Assembly (NCBI GenBank): GCA_016202545.1
Contig: JACQON010000014.1
Coordinates: 1 to 61,576, forward strand
Reading direction: 5' to 3'
Origin: Chloroflexota bacterium
GTDB lineage: Bacteria > Chloroflexota > Dehalococcoidia > Dehalococcoidales > JACQON01
Length of the DNA: 61,576 nucleotides
Shown here: positions 26,091-36,627 of the stretch, piece after piece
Layout: the number at the start of each line of letters is the position of its first letter
How positions within the stretch are numbered: the stretch's first letter is position 1
The notes under the pieces: generated by a model
What the model was told of the DNA's origin: nothing
Seen by the model: the letters and a program-made list of their open reading frames with translations, nothing else
Databases searched by the model: none
Program-made: the position numbers and the translations under genes

Positions 26091-26267
26091 TTAAGCTGAC
26101 CAGCTTACCGGTCTGAATAGCGAATCATACCTCATCATAAGGATATCGAAATGTTTTCTCTCTTCCTCAGCCAGGAACTCAAATGTCTGTTTGCCCAGCA
26201 GGGCGGCGGTATCCGAAGCCGCCTTGCGGTACAGGTCGTAGCTCTTAGTTTCGATGTCCTCGCTCAT
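26091..26267 (-). CDS. Half-length ferritin-like protein
   Basis: Fifty-eight residues from ATG 26267, with AGGA seven bases upstream. DTAALLGKQTFEFLAEEERKHFDIL aligns with one helix pair of a rubrerythrin bundle, with a single EExxH metal pair; the other two helices are absent. It could be a degraded gene or a two-helix protein that dimerises to make a full bundle. The good initiation signals favour expression. It lies downstream of the KorB gene's 3' end region on the same strand side. Confidence 0.55.
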   Translation of the reverse strand: MSEDIETKSYDLYRKAASDTAALLGKQTFEFLAEEERKHFDILMMRYDSLFRPVSWSA

Positions 26268-26321
26268 ACTGAGTTCCTGCCTCCACAGTATTCTTTCGGC
26301 GGCGCGCCACATGTATACTTA

Positions 26322-27173
26322 TCATAAGAACTCGGCCAGCAAGCTCTCGGCGCGCCCGGGCTCAATCTTTTGATATACCAGCGCTCCCTTGCTCAGGGCC
26401 GGCAGCTGCTCTTCATAAGTGGGGAGTTTGGTCTGGTAGATGACGCCGATGGGTATCTTCTCTCCCCACTCCTGGGCCTTTTCCAGGGCCGCCATTTTAT
26501 CGTCGGCGTGGTAGCCATTCTCCTCCAGCTTGTAGACTCTCTCCTGATACCAGCGGTAGGTGTTCTGATGGTTAAACGTGACGCACGGTTGGAGGATATC
26601 GATGAGGGCGAACCCCTTATGATTAATGCCCATCTTAATCAGGCCGGCCAGGTGGCCTGTGTCTCCGGCGAAGCCCCTGGCGACGAAGCTGGCGCCGCTG
26701 ACGATGGCGAGGGCGATAGGGTTTATCGGCATCGCCGCCCCGTAAGGGGTGGTCTTGGTGACATAACCGGAGTCGCTGGTGGGAGATGCCTGCCCCTTGG
26801 TAAGCGCGTAGACCTGGTTGTCATGCACCAGATAGGTGATGTGATGATTGCGGCGCATGGCATGCAGGAAATGGTTGCCTCCTTCTCCGTAAGCATCGCC
26901 ATCGCCGCTGATGGCGATGACCGCCAGCTCCGGGTTGGCTATCTTGGCGCCAATTGCGGGCGGCACTGGCCTGCCGTGGAGAGAGTTGAATATATTGCCC
27001 CTGGTGTAATGGGGCAGCTTGCCCGCCTGGCCGATTCCAGAGACCAGCAGTATCTGGTGAGGCTCAAGCTCCAGCTCGACCAGCGCCTTGTTCAGTGCCT
27101 TCAGGATGCCGAAGTTGCCGCAGCCAGGGCACCAGGCTGATTTGATGCCGACATAGTCAGATATGGCAACCAA
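26322..27173 (-). CDS. 2-oxoacid:ferredoxin oxidoreductase, beta subunit
   Basis: TPP-binding subunit of 283 residues. WCPGCGNFGILKALNKAL holds two of the cluster Cys, and ISGDGDAYGEGGNHFLHA is the GDG TPP motif. It matches the KorB/OorB class. Start is TTG 27173, with AGGAGG nine bases upstream; it overlaps the alpha gene by 17 bases. Together the subunits oxidatively decarboxylate a 2-oxoacid (2-oxoglutarate is the best guess) to acyl-CoA and reduced ferredoxin, or the reverse. Confidence 0.92.
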   Translation of the reverse strand: MVAISDYVGIKSAWCPGCGNFGILKALNKALVELELEPHQILLVSGIGQAGKLPHYTRGNIFNSLHGRPVPPAIGAKIANPELAVIAISGDGDAYGEGGNHFLHAMRRNHHITYLVHDNQVYALTKGQASPTSDSGYVTKTTPYGAAMPINPIALAIVSGASFVARGFAGDTGHLAGLIKMGINHKGFALIDILQPCVTFNHQNTYRWYQERVYKLEENGYHADDKMAALEKAQEWGEKIPIGVIYQTKLPTYEEQLPALSKGALVYQKIEPGRAESLLAEFL

Positions 27174-28890
27174 GCTCGCAACCCTCCTTTCTCATCTCCT
27201 GGATGATGTACGCCGGAGTGAACGGGCGTCCATCATACCTCAGGATTTTGCCGCTGACTTCTTTTCCCGTTTCCGCCCTGATGAGACTGGCTAGCTGTGC
27301 GGTGGCATTGCCCTCGATGACATAGGTGTTGCTGGCCCTGCCCAGAGCATCCGTCACCGCCTCGGCATTGAAAGGCCACAGCTCATTCAGGTGAAGCAGA
27401 TTGACGCTGCCGCCTTTCCGGTGCAGGATGTCAACCACCTCACAGAGCGCTCCGTAGGTGCTGCCCCAGCCGACGAGGGTGGTCTCCGCTCTCTTAGGGC
27501 CGTATAAGAGGGGCGTAGCAAGCTCATGTTTGAGGCCGAACAGCTTCCGCAGCCTTTTCTGCACCTGGGCGGTTCTCACGTGGCCGTCTTCCGTCATGTG
27601 CCCGTCTTCGTCATGCTCATCACAGTCGGTCACCACCAGCGCTTCGCTCTGGCCAGGGAAAGCCCGTGGCGAGATGCCGGATTTGGTTATCTTGTGTCTC
27701 TTATACTCCGATGGCGGCGTTTCTTGCGGCGAATAGAGAAGACCCCGGTCAATGGTTACCCGTGAGATGTCAAACGGGTCAACGGTGGCGTAGGAAGTCG
27801 CCAGGTGGTGGTCAGTCAAGATTATGACGGGAAGCTGGTATTTATCCGCTATGTTGAAGGCTTTGACGGTCGTCCAGAAGGCGTCCTCAACGTCAGCCGG
27901 GGCCAGGACGGCGCGGGGAAAGTCACCATGATGGGCATGAAGGACAAACTGGAGGTCGCCCTGCTCCACTCTGGTGGGAAGGCCTACCGCCGGCCCGGGG
28001 CGCTGTCCGTCCACCAGCACTATCGGGGTCTCGGTAATCCCGGCTAGCCCCAGGCCCTCCACCATCAGGCAGAAACCGCTGCCGGAAGTCGCCGTCATCG
28101 CCCGCACGCCGGCATAGGCGGCCCCAATGGCCATATTGACGGCAGATATTTCGTCTTCCGCGTGTACCATCACCAGGTCAAATTCCGTTGACTTGGCTGC
28201 CATATATTCCATGATAGATGTAGCTGGAGTCATCGGGTAGGCTGCCATGAACTTGCAGCCAGCGGCGATGGCAGCCAGGCCTATTGCATCGTTCCCGGTG
28301 AGGAGTATTCTCTTGATGTTTGAGGCCGGCTTGATGGTGATGGCGAACTCACCTTTGAACTCGGCCCGGGCGTACTCATATCCGGCCCTGGCGGCCCTGA
28401 CGTTCTTGTCGCCGACATCGCCTGTCCCAAAATGCTCATTGAGGATGCCGCTGATACTGTCGGCATCGTAGTCTACCAGTCCTACGGCAGCGCCCAGCGC
28501 CACGGTATTGGCCATCAGTTTACTCCCGGCGTGTTCCTGGGCCAACTTTTCCAATGGTACGCTGAAAAGATGGCCGTCTGCCGGGACGTCCTTTACCTGT
28601 TCGCCATCGAAGATGATAACGCCTTTGTCAGCCAGCTCCGCCCGGTGCAGGTCAATGCTTTCTCTATTGAGCGCGATAAGGATATTTACCGGCTCGGCGA
28701 TAGCGCTTACCCTGCCGTTCTTGACCCTGACCCGAAAGAAATTGTGGCCGCCCCTGATTCGCGATTCATAGTCCTGGTCAGCGAAGACGTTATATCCGCC
28801 GCGGGAGAAGACCTTGGCCAGCAAAAAGCCTACCGACTGCACTCCCTGTCCCGCTTCGCCGCCAACCATAAAGTTGAAATCTATGCTCAT
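27157..28890 (-). CDS. 2-oxoacid:ferredoxin oxidoreductase, gamma-alpha fusion subunit
   Basis: 577 residues. The gamma domain is at about 1-180 (GGEAGQGVQSVGFLLAK, QDYESRIRGGHNFF). The alpha pyrimidine-binding domain begins near 190 (GNDAIGLAAIAAGCKFMAAYPMTPATS), and the C-terminal transketolase-like domain ends near residue 570. This fused order is common in KorA/OorA-type enzymes. GGAGG precedes ATG 28890. It is translated just before the beta subunit with overlapping ends. The acetyl-CoA synthetase nearby could share the acyl-CoA pool. Confidence 0.93.
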   Translation of the reverse strand: MSIDFNFMVGGEAGQGVQSVGFLLAKVFSRGGYNVFADQDYESRIRGGHNFFRVRVKNGRVSAIAEPVNILIALNRESIDLHRAELADKGVIIFDGEQVKDVPADGHLFSVPLEKLAQEHAGSKLMANTVALGAAVGLVDYDADSISGILNEHFGTGDVGDKNVRAARAGYEYARAEFKGEFAITIKPASNIKRILLTGNDAIGLAAIAAGCKFMAAYPMTPATSIMEYMAAKSTEFDLVMVHAEDEISAVNMAIGAAYAGVRAMTATSGSGFCLMVEGLGLAGITETPIVLVDGQRPGPAVGLPTRVEQGDLQFVLHAHHGDFPRAVLAPADVEDAFWTTVKAFNIADKYQLPVIILTDHHLATSYATVDPFDISRVTIDRGLLYSPQETPPSEYKRHKITKSGISPRAFPGQSEALVVTDCDEHDEDGHMTEDGHVRTAQVQKRLRKLFGLKHELATPLLYGPKRAETTLVGWGSTYGALCEVVDILHRKGGSVNLLHLNELWPFNAEAVTDALGRASNTYVIEGNATAQLASLIRAETGKEVSGKILRYDGRPFTPAYIIQEMRKEGCELGCHI

Positions 28891-28940
28891 TTGTAGCCTC
28901 CATGTTCCTGCCGCCGGCTATTCATGCCTTTCCCCGGCGT

Positions 28941-29183
28941 CTAAAATGGCAGACCAAAGAATATTATGGCCAGTGTCCCATGTACCATAACCGATGACCA
29001 GAATACTCTCCAGAAATAACAGTGCAACTTGTAGAAGCGCTGATAAGTCCGATATTTCATCAACATGGTGCCTAGCTTCGAGCCGGGCATACAGCGGCAG
29101 GAGAAAAAGATGGTCAGTCCCATTACCAGGTTGACCAGGCCCAGGCCAGCTATTATTTTGGTTGCCACGGTGGGGTCAAACAC
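28941..29183 (-). CDS. Small two-helix membrane protein, unknown function
   Basis: Eighty residues from GTG 29183, with GAGG eight bases upstream. Two hydrophobic segments (IIAGLGLVNLVMGLTIFFSC and FWSSVMVHGTLAIIFFGLPF) flank a basic, aromatic cytoplasm-type loop containing RTYQRFYKLHCYF. I do not recognise the family. It lies between the KorAB genes and an interrupted small ORF on the same strand. Confidence 0.6.
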   Translation of the reverse strand: MFDPTVATKIIAGLGLVNLVMGLTIFFSCRCMPGSKLGTMLMKYRTYQRFYKLHCYFWRVFWSSVMVHGTLAIIFFGLPF

Positions 29184-29227
29184 AATTACACCTCACATAA
29201 GAAGATTCGGCGCTCAAGTTTATCGAG

Positions 29228-29419
29228 CTAGCATGTGTAGGCCAGCAGGACGGTATCCATCTCGTTTTCTAAAGACTGCAGCCGTTCAAGTTGAGCTTGG
29301 GGCACCTTTGCCAGTTCGTGTTGCTACTCGAACGCCACGATGCAAGCGCCCAGTTCGTTCTCCAATGCCTGGAGCTTATTCAAGCTAGCCTCATCCAGCT
29401 TCTTGATGTGGTTTGTCAT
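29228..29419 (-). pseudogene. Small ORF interrupted by an in-frame amber codon
   Basis: ATG 29419, with GAGG five bases upstream, opens a 63-codon frame ending at TAG 29228-29230. Codon 32 (29326-29324) is TAG. The two halves are internal repeats of one another: LNKLQALENELGACIVAF before the amber and LERLQSLENEMDTVLLAY after it, spaced by about 33 residues. Coding character therefore continues through the amber. Either one point mutation broke the gene, or the TAG is read through. It sits 66 bases downstream of the acetyl-CoA synthetase gene. Beyond it the 29184-29485 gap holds nothing else clear. Confidence 0.5.
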
Positions 29420-29485
29420 CCTTGCCTCAGTTATTTGCTCCCTCCTTATGAGGTGTTCGGTCTCCTGATGGCGGAGCCTCTCTTG

Positions 29486-31417
<1,932 letters not shown>

Positions 31418-31421
31418 GCTT

Positions 31422-31943
31422 TTACCTGGAGCCGGCAAGGCTACTCAACGCTTCGAGCGCCTTATCGTAATTGGGGTGCTGCGTAAGCTCTGGAACGTAC
31501 TCTACATAACGTACGGTATTATCCCGGTCGATGATGAAGATGGCACGGCTGGGCAGGCGCGGGTCCTCGATGAGCACGCCGTAAGCCCGGCAAAAGGAAG
31601 CTTCCCGGTAGTCAGAAAGCGTTTTCAGTCTCTCGATGCTGCGGGCGCCGCAATAGCGGGCCTGGGCAAAAGGGAGGTCCATGCTGATGGTGTAGATGAC
31701 TACGCCTTTGAATTTGGCTGCCTCCGTTTCAAATCTTTGCGTTTGCAGGTCGCAGACAGGCGTATCCAGGGAATGCACCACGCTCAGCAGCCTGACCTTG
31801 CCTTTGCTGTCCGACAGGTTGACCTCCTGCCAGTCAGGGGCCACCAGCTTAAAATCGGGCGCTTTCTGTCCCACTTTTATCTCCGGGCCGGACAGGGTGA
31901 GGGTTTTTCCTTTCAGGGTTACCGTTCTCTTTGTCTGTAGCAT
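31422..31943 (-). CDS. tpx: Thiol peroxidase (atypical 2-Cys peroxiredoxin)
   Basis: 173 residues reducing hydroperoxides. The peroxidatic Cys lies in LDTPVCDLQT and the resolving Cys in ARYCGARSIE, which is the Tpx arrangement. It is co-directional with acsA (4-base gap), possibly one transcript. It belongs to a small oxidative-stress group here with the ferritin-like proteins and WrbA. Confidence 0.95.
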   Translation of the reverse strand: MLQTKRTVTLKGKTLTLSGPEIKVGQKAPDFKLVAPDWQEVNLSDSKGKVRLLSVVHSLDTPVCDLQTQRFETEAAKFKGVVIYTISMDLPFAQARYCGARSIERLKTLSDYREASFCRAYGVLIEDPRLPSRAIFIIDRDNTVRYVEYVPELTQHPNYDKALEALSSLAGSR

Positions 31944-32059
31944 GTCGTCCCTCCAGTAGCGTGTTGAGTCCGGGCGCAGCCCTTATGAAGTTTACATAAA
32001 GTATCGCCCCCGGTTTGGCTGGTCCGGGCAGGCGTCAGCAAACTGGCTGCGATTTGCTC

Positions 32060-32674
32060 CTACCCGGAGGCAAGCTTTCTGGCTATGGTGGCCACATGGC
32101 GTCCCTGGGACCTGGCCATGGCCAGCTCGTTTTCGCTCGGCATCCGGTTTCCATCCGGACCGGCAATGGTGGTAGCCCCGTACGGGCTGCCGCCGGTTAT
32201 CTCGTCCATCGTACACTGGCGCATCTCGGAGTAGGGTAAGCCCACGATAACCATACCATGATGGAGAAGGCTGACATAGGAAGTGAGCAGCGTTGTCTCC
32301 TGACCGCCGTGCTGGCAGTTTGTGCATACGAAGATACTGCCAACCTTGCCGATGAGAGCGCCCTTGGCCCACAGTCCCCCGGTACGGTCCAGGAAGTTAC
32401 GCATTTGGGCACACATGTTGCCGAAGCGTGCCGGGATGCCGAATATCACAGCATCGGCATCAACCAGGTCGTCAGGCCTGGCCACAGGGATATGCGCGAA
32501 GGCTTCCCGCGCCTTCCTGGCCCCCGACTGCTCCAGGATGTCTTCGGGAACGAGCTCCGGGACCTGCAGAAGCTCCACTTCTGCTCCTTCAACTTCCCGG
32601 ACGCCTTCGGCGACTGCCAGGGCCATTCTGTAGATGTGCCCGTACATGCTGTAGAAGACTATCTTTACTTTCAT
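32060..32674 (-). CDS. wrbA: NAD(P)H:quinone oxidoreductase, WrbA type
   Basis: Flavodoxin-fold FMN enzyme of 204 residues performing two-electron quinone reduction. [20 protein letters not shown] is the FMN phosphate loop. [30 protein letters not shown] and [23 protein letters not shown] are WrbA-specific. Complete with normal length. It is separated from tpx by about 115 bases of non-coding sequence. Confidence 0.94.
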   Translation of the reverse strand: MKVKIVFYSMYGHIYRMALAVAEGVREVEGAEVELLQVPELVPEDILEQSGARKAREAFAHIPVARPDDLVDADAVIFGIPARFGNMCAQMRNFLDRTGGLWAKGALIGKVGSIFVCTNCQHGGQETTLLTSYVSLLHHGMVIVGLPYSEMRQCTMDEITGGSPYGATTIAGPDGNRMPSENELAMARSQGRHVATIARKLASG

Positions 32675-32713
32675 CGCTCGGTCTCTGACTACCTTGTTGC
32701 TCCGGGCCGGGTG

Positions 32714-33181
32714 TCAGATTCCGGGGATGCATCCGGGGGCGCGCACCATCAGCACCGGCACGCAGGCAGAGCGAAGGACCCTGTCAGCGACGCTTCCCAT
32801 TACCCACCGGCTTACCCCGGAGCGCCCGTGCGTGGCGATGATGATGAGCTCGGTATTGTTCTTAGTGGCATAGTCAGCGATGCTGTCGGCTGCCCGTCCG
32901 CTTAATACCTCCCAGCGCGCCTTCGCTCCGTCGAGGGAGGCGTGGCCTATGAACTTCTGGAGGTAATTCTCAGCCTCCTTTGTTCTTTCGGAGGTGATGC
33001 GCTTTATATCCTGCTCGGTGAAGGCATAGCCGTCGCCACCGGTGGGCATATAAAAAGGTTCAACCACCCGCACAAAAACCACTTCTTTTGTTCCACACCC
33101 CTTGGCGATGGCATCCACATGGGTGAGCACACACTCTGCCAGTTTTGACCCGTCCAGCGGAACCAGGATTTTTGAATACAT
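32714..33181 (-). CDS. Universal stress protein
   Basis: UspA fold of 155 residues. SKILVPLDGSKLAE opens the domain, and GRSGVSRWVMGSVADRVLR near the end is the ATP-binding G-x2-G-x9-G(S/T) pattern. It is probably ATP-binding and dimeric. ATG 33181 has AGGAGG five bases upstream; the frame is open to 33256, but that start lacks support. A 192-base gap to glgC shows no feature. Confidence 0.9.
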   Translation of the reverse strand: MYSKILVPLDGSKLAECVLTHVDAIAKGCGTKEVVFVRVVEPFYMPTGGDGYAFTEQDIKRITSERTKEAENYLQKFIGHASLDGAKARWEVLSGRAADSIADYATKNNTELIIIATHGRSGVSRWVMGSVADRVLRSACVPVLMVRAPGCIPGI

Positions 33182-33373
33182 ATTGTCCTCCTTTTTCATA
33201 CTATTGTAGTATCTCAAAGACAGCTTTACAATGGGCGACCTTAGATTCATTGTCAAGTTATTACGGTGATGCTACACTATCGATGGCCCTTCCGGCTCAC
33301 GCCAGGGCCTCGATTATCCTTTTATTGAAGGCGGGTATGTCAGGCGGCCGGCGGCTTCAACTGGTGGCCATCC

Positions 33374-34612
33374 TTAATTAACCGCCACGTTCTGTACCAG
33401 GTGATAGACGGTGCTACCTGAAAGCACGGTGTTGGTGTGAAAGTCCGAGTGCTTTACCTGGGGCAGTATCTTGCATTTTCTGCCGATAGCGGTATGTGAG
33501 GGAACGGTAGCCCCTTTGCCAACGACAGTAATATCCCGCTCTCCTTGCGCTGGACTGCTGCCGAAGCCGACATAGCAATACTTGCCGATGTCCACTTTCT
33601 CGTCCACAATGCAGCGGTCAACTACGCTGTGGTAGCCAACGAACACGTCGCTCATCAATACCGAATTTCTTATTACTGCCTGCTCTTCAACCCAGACACC
33701 GGGCGACAGTACCGAGTTCTCCACGTGGCCTTTGATGACGCATCCCGGGCTGACCAGGCTGTTCACGATGTTGCCCTGTCCGGTTTGCTTCACCGGAAGT
33801 GCGCTGTGTACTGCGGCCAGGACGGGCCAGTTACCGTTGAGGCTGAAAGACGGTTTCTGAGCGATAAGCTCCATGTTTGCCGCGTAGTAGGCTTCCACTG
33901 TCCCGATGTCCTGCCAGTAGCCGTCGAATCTGTAGGCAAATACCCGGTCACGGCGCACCATTTCCGGGATGATGGCATAGCCGAAGTCATGCGGCGAGTC
34001 CGGCCGGGCCGCGTCCTCCATAATTCTCTCGAAGAGAAGCTTTTTATCAAAAATATAGATGCCCATTGACGCCAGGGTGCTTGGCGGGTTCGGTGATTTC
34101 TCGACAAAATCCATTATACGGGATACAGCATCCACTTTTACAGCGCCGAAGCGATACGCCTGTTCAATCGGGATATTGGCCACGCCCACGGTCACGTCTG
34201 CCCCGGACTGCTGGTGGAAGGCGAGCATTTTACGGTAGTCCATTTTATAGATGTGGTCTCCAGCCAGCACCAGCACCGCCCCGGCAGTGCCCTCCTGGAG
34301 GTAACCGAGATTCTGGTATATGGCGTCGGCGGTGCCCCGGTATGACCCAACTCTCGGCTCCAGGATATCGAAGTTCAGAAGGTTGGCGTTCGTCGCTTTC
34401 CAGCGACTTAGATAGCTTGTCATGTATGAGCGCTGGTAGTCGGTCAGCACGGCGATGTCGCCGATGTCAGAGTGGATGCAGTTGCTCAGGCTGAAGTCAA
34501 TGACGCGGAAGCCTCCGGCAAAGGGGAGCGACGGTTTTGGCCTCATGTGGCACAGCATGTCCATCCGCTTGCCCTGGCCTCCGGCAAGAACCATTGCCGT
34601 CATCTTGGTCAT
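33374..34612 (-). CDS. glgC: Glucose-1-phosphate adenylyltransferase
   Basis: Makes ADP-glucose for glycogen synthesis. 412 residues: AMVLAGGQGKRMDMLCHMRPKPSLPFAGG (nucleotide loop; note the Leu in place of the usual basic residue after MD), LAGDHIYKMDYRKML, and a C-terminal left-handed beta-helix with hexapeptide-like repeats (ENSVLSPGVWVEEQAVIRNSV). Complete. No glycogen synthase gene is in this window. pgk and galU nearby keep the sugar-phosphate theme. Confidence 0.93.
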   Translation of the reverse strand: MTKMTAMVLAGGQGKRMDMLCHMRPKPSLPFAGGFRVIDFSLSNCIHSDIGDIAVLTDYQRSYMTSYLSRWKATNANLLNFDILEPRVGSYRGTADAIYQNLGYLQEGTAGAVLVLAGDHIYKMDYRKMLAFHQQSGADVTVGVANIPIEQAYRFGAVKVDAVSRIMDFVEKSPNPPSTLASMGIYIFDKKLLFERIMEDAARPDSPHDFGYAIIPEMVRRDRVFAYRFDGYWQDIGTVEAYYAANMELIAQKPSFSLNGNWPVLAAVHSALPVKQTGQGNIVNSLVSPGCVIKGHVENSVLSPGVWVEEQAVIRNSVLMSDVFVGYHSVVDRCIVDEKVDIGKYCYVGFGSSPAQGERDITVVGKGATVPSHTAIGRKCKILPQVKHSDFHTNTVLSGSTVYHLVQNVAVN

Positions 34613-34648
34613 TGTTCGTTCTCTCCCTCGGTTTAAAATCGAACGTCT

Positions 34649-34885
34649 TCAAAAGGCGCGGTACAGGCGGCAGGGTTGCTCTGAACCACAGTCATGATAC
34701 ACGTGCCCGTCAATGTTCTGGCTGAATTTCCTTGTCCGCACCAGATAGCCGTCCTCGAACAACAGCATCTCCAGCGTTTTGCACTTCGGGCAGAAAGCGA
34801 CGACTTCACGCATGTCAGACAATGCTGGCCGCTGCCATACCATTGGGATTGCGGAGCTTGGCTTTTTCATCGATGCCGTAGCCAT
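34649..34885 (-). CDS. Small zinc-ribbon-like protein, unknown
   Basis: Seventy-eight residues from ATG 34885, directly behind AGGAGG. It has AFCPKCKTLEML and, after an aromatic/basic stretch, HDCGSEQPC, i.e. a CxxC plus CxxxxxC set that could bind zinc. I do not recognise the family. Codon use looks normal. It is upstream of glgC on the same strand with only a short gap, so it may share its transcript. Confidence 0.6.
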   Translation of the reverse strand: MATASMKKPSSAIPMVWQRPALSDMREVVAFCPKCKTLEMLLFEDGYLVRTRKFSQNIDGHVYHDCGSEQPCRLYRAF

Positions 34886-35021
34886 ATTCTCCTCCTGAAG
34901 TCGATTTATGATGGTATTATAGTGGGTAATTGATGGAAAAGTCATAAAATAGGAGGAGAAAAAATGACAAAACTATGACATTTTTTGGAGGTACTGTTTG
35001 CGGTTAAAGCGGAGCCGTTGT

Positions 35022-35738
35022 TCAGGCTTGTCTCTGAAGGGCGGGCTGTTCCAGGATGTAGCCTGTCTTGGGTATGTTGCGAATCAGCGATGGGCTTTTA
35101 GCGCGTGCTTCGACTTTGTATCTCAACCGGCTTATCCAGGTCCTCAGCAACTGAACGTCACTGCGGTACTCCGGTCCCCATACCCGCGTGAGCAGCTCCT
35201 CATAGAGCATCAGGCGACCGGCGTTTCGGGCAAGCTCACTCAATAAGAGCCACTCCAGCCGGGTCAGGTGTATTTCCTCATTGCCAACGGTAACAGAGCG
35301 ATTCGCAAAGTTTACGGTGACGTCTCCAAAAGAAAGCGGCCCGGTGATTTTCTGCTGTTGTGCCGATTTCAGGCGGCGCTTCACCGCCTCAATCCTGGCG
35401 GCCAGCTCATCGGGATTGAACGGCTTTGCCAGGTAATCATCAGCGCCCAGGGAGAGCCCCTTAATCTTGTCGGTATCGGCGCCTCTGGCGCTGAGGACTA
35501 TGACCGGAATCGAGGAAAACTGGCGTAGCTCCCTGAGCACTTCAAAGCCGTCCATCTTGGGCATGATGAGGTCGAGCACTATCATGTCCGGCTCCTGCGC
35601 TTGAACCTGCTCCAGGGCGTCAATGCCATCTTTGGCGACTATAATCTTGTAGCCCAATGCCTTGAGCTTGGCCCTGAGGAAGTTGAGGATACGTTCCTCA
35701 TCATCAACCAGCAGAATGCAAAAATCTTTCATTGTCAA
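35022..35738 (-). CDS. OmpR/KdpE-type response regulator
   Basis: DNA-binding response regulator of 238 residues. The receiver (residues 5-120) has acidic pocket D12-D13, phosphoacceptor D56 in VLDLIMPKMDGF and the switch Lys in DDYLAKPF. The winged-helix output domain (about 140-232) ends RNIPKTGYILEQP. No sensor kinase gene is adjacent, so it is an orphan regulator in this window. Targets unknown. Confidence 0.92.
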   Translation of the reverse strand: MTMKDFCILLVDDEERILNFLRAKLKALGYKIIVAKDGIDALEQVQAQEPDMIVLDLIMPKMDGFEVLRELRQFSSIPVIVLSARGADTDKIKGLSLGADDYLAKPFNPDELAARIEAVKRRLKSAQQQKITGPLSFGDVTVNFANRSVTVGNEEIHLTRLEWLLLSELARNAGRLMLYEELLTRVWGPEYRSDVQLLRTWISRLRYKVEARAKSPSLIRNIPKTGYILEQPALQRQA

Positions 35739-35867
35739 TCAACAGAATTGAAAAGTATTTTATCATCAGCCAGCGGCATACAAGGATATTCCAGGGATAT
35801 TCCCTCGTTTATGCTTGCTGGCATTTTAATGTCTCAAGTATAACGGCGGTTTCCAGGGCTGTCAATA

Positions 35868-36095
35868 CAGGTTCGCCGAATTTGTTTACCAACGCTGGTC
35901 ATTGCGAGGGCTTCAGCCTTCAGACCGAGCTTCAGTCCGAGGCCCGAGTTCAGCGTTCGACTGAGCTCACGCCGAAGTCCCGAGGGCGAAAGCCCGAACC
36001 AATCTCAACCGGCATACTGCCCCGGCCCGGAGATTGCTTCGCTACGCTCGCAAAGACATATTCTGTCCGGTGAATCGCTAAACAACCTGGTTCGC
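35868..36095. repeat. Intergenic repeat, inverted copy of the 10.2-kb element
   Basis: Bases 35898-35953 match the reverse complement of 10200-10255 at 55 of 56 positions. They are followed by TTCGACTGAGCTCACGCCGAA words and TTGCTTCGCTACGCTCGCAA (36040-36059). GTTTACCAACGC on the left and GAATCGCTAAAC on the right may be decayed inverted ends. The block is flanked by GGTTCGCC at about 35870 and 36088. No gene seen between 35739 and 36111. Confidence 0.6.
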
Positions 36096-36111
36096 CAAGG
36101 GACAGCCCGTT

Positions 36112-36414
36112 TCAACCGACCTTTTTCAACACCGCCTGGACTTTGTAGTCCATGGTCAGCTCTTTGTCACGGCGGTCGTCAATGGTGATGCTGGTGATTA
36201 CCCTCTTGACATCCTGGCCGAAGACTGCTTCATGCATTTTTCTGGCTGTCTCGAAGACCTCGCTCAACGTGCCTTCCAGCACCGTGCCCATCGCCGTCAG
36301 CTGATACTTGACGCTCTTTTGCTCGCGAAGCACTCTGACAGCCCTGGCTACATATTGACTGGCTGACGCCGTCCCTGTTCCCACTGCTATTACCGATACT
36401 TCAGCGATAACCAT
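36112..36414 (-). CDS. MTH1187/YkoF-type thiamine-binding protein
   Basis: 100 residues, ferredoxin-like fold family (DUF77, thiamine-binding). MVIAEVSVIAVGTGTASASQYVARA at the N-terminus and LTAMGTVLEGTLSEVFE in the middle match it. ATG 36414 has AGGAG at good distance; the open frame runs to 36483 but the domain begins here. Likely a small cytoplasmic ligand-binding protein. No thiamine riboswitch is seen upstream. Confidence 0.82.
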   Translation of the reverse strand: MVIAEVSVIAVGTGTASASQYVARAVRVLREQKSVKYQLTAMGTVLEGTLSEVFETARKMHEAVFGQDVKRVITSITIDDRRDKELTMDYKVQAVLKKVG

Positions 36415-36499
36415 TTGCCTTCTCCTTTCTGTGGCGGCTTTTTCAGTGTGCCGCTCCCATAAGAGGGTGTCTAATAATGACACGGTAGATGACTCCGTA

Positions 36500-36582
36500 T
36501 GTCATTGCGAGCCGAAGCCCTGAGCGAAGCGAACGGTCTCCCGGACAGGTTCTTCGGTCACTACGCTGCCTCAGAATGACAG
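36500..36582. repeat. Palindromic intergenic repeat
   Basis: Bounded by TGTCATTGCGAGCCGAAGCC and CCTCAGAATGACAG, so the ends TGTCATT and AATGACA are inverted. The interior GCCCTGAGCGAAGCGAACGG is shared with the copy near 15650. Non-coding, between the thiamine-binding protein gene and pgk. Confidence 0.6.
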
Positions 36583-36627
36583 TTCGTTTATCCACGGGCA
36601 AAGCCCGCGGAAGTTTGCCCTCCGGGT

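Noticed and set aside
35868-36095. Target-site duplication GGTTCGCC around the 35.9-kb repeat
   Set aside because: An 8-bp match with unequal flanks in repeat-rich DNA is weak; the element's ends are not well defined there.
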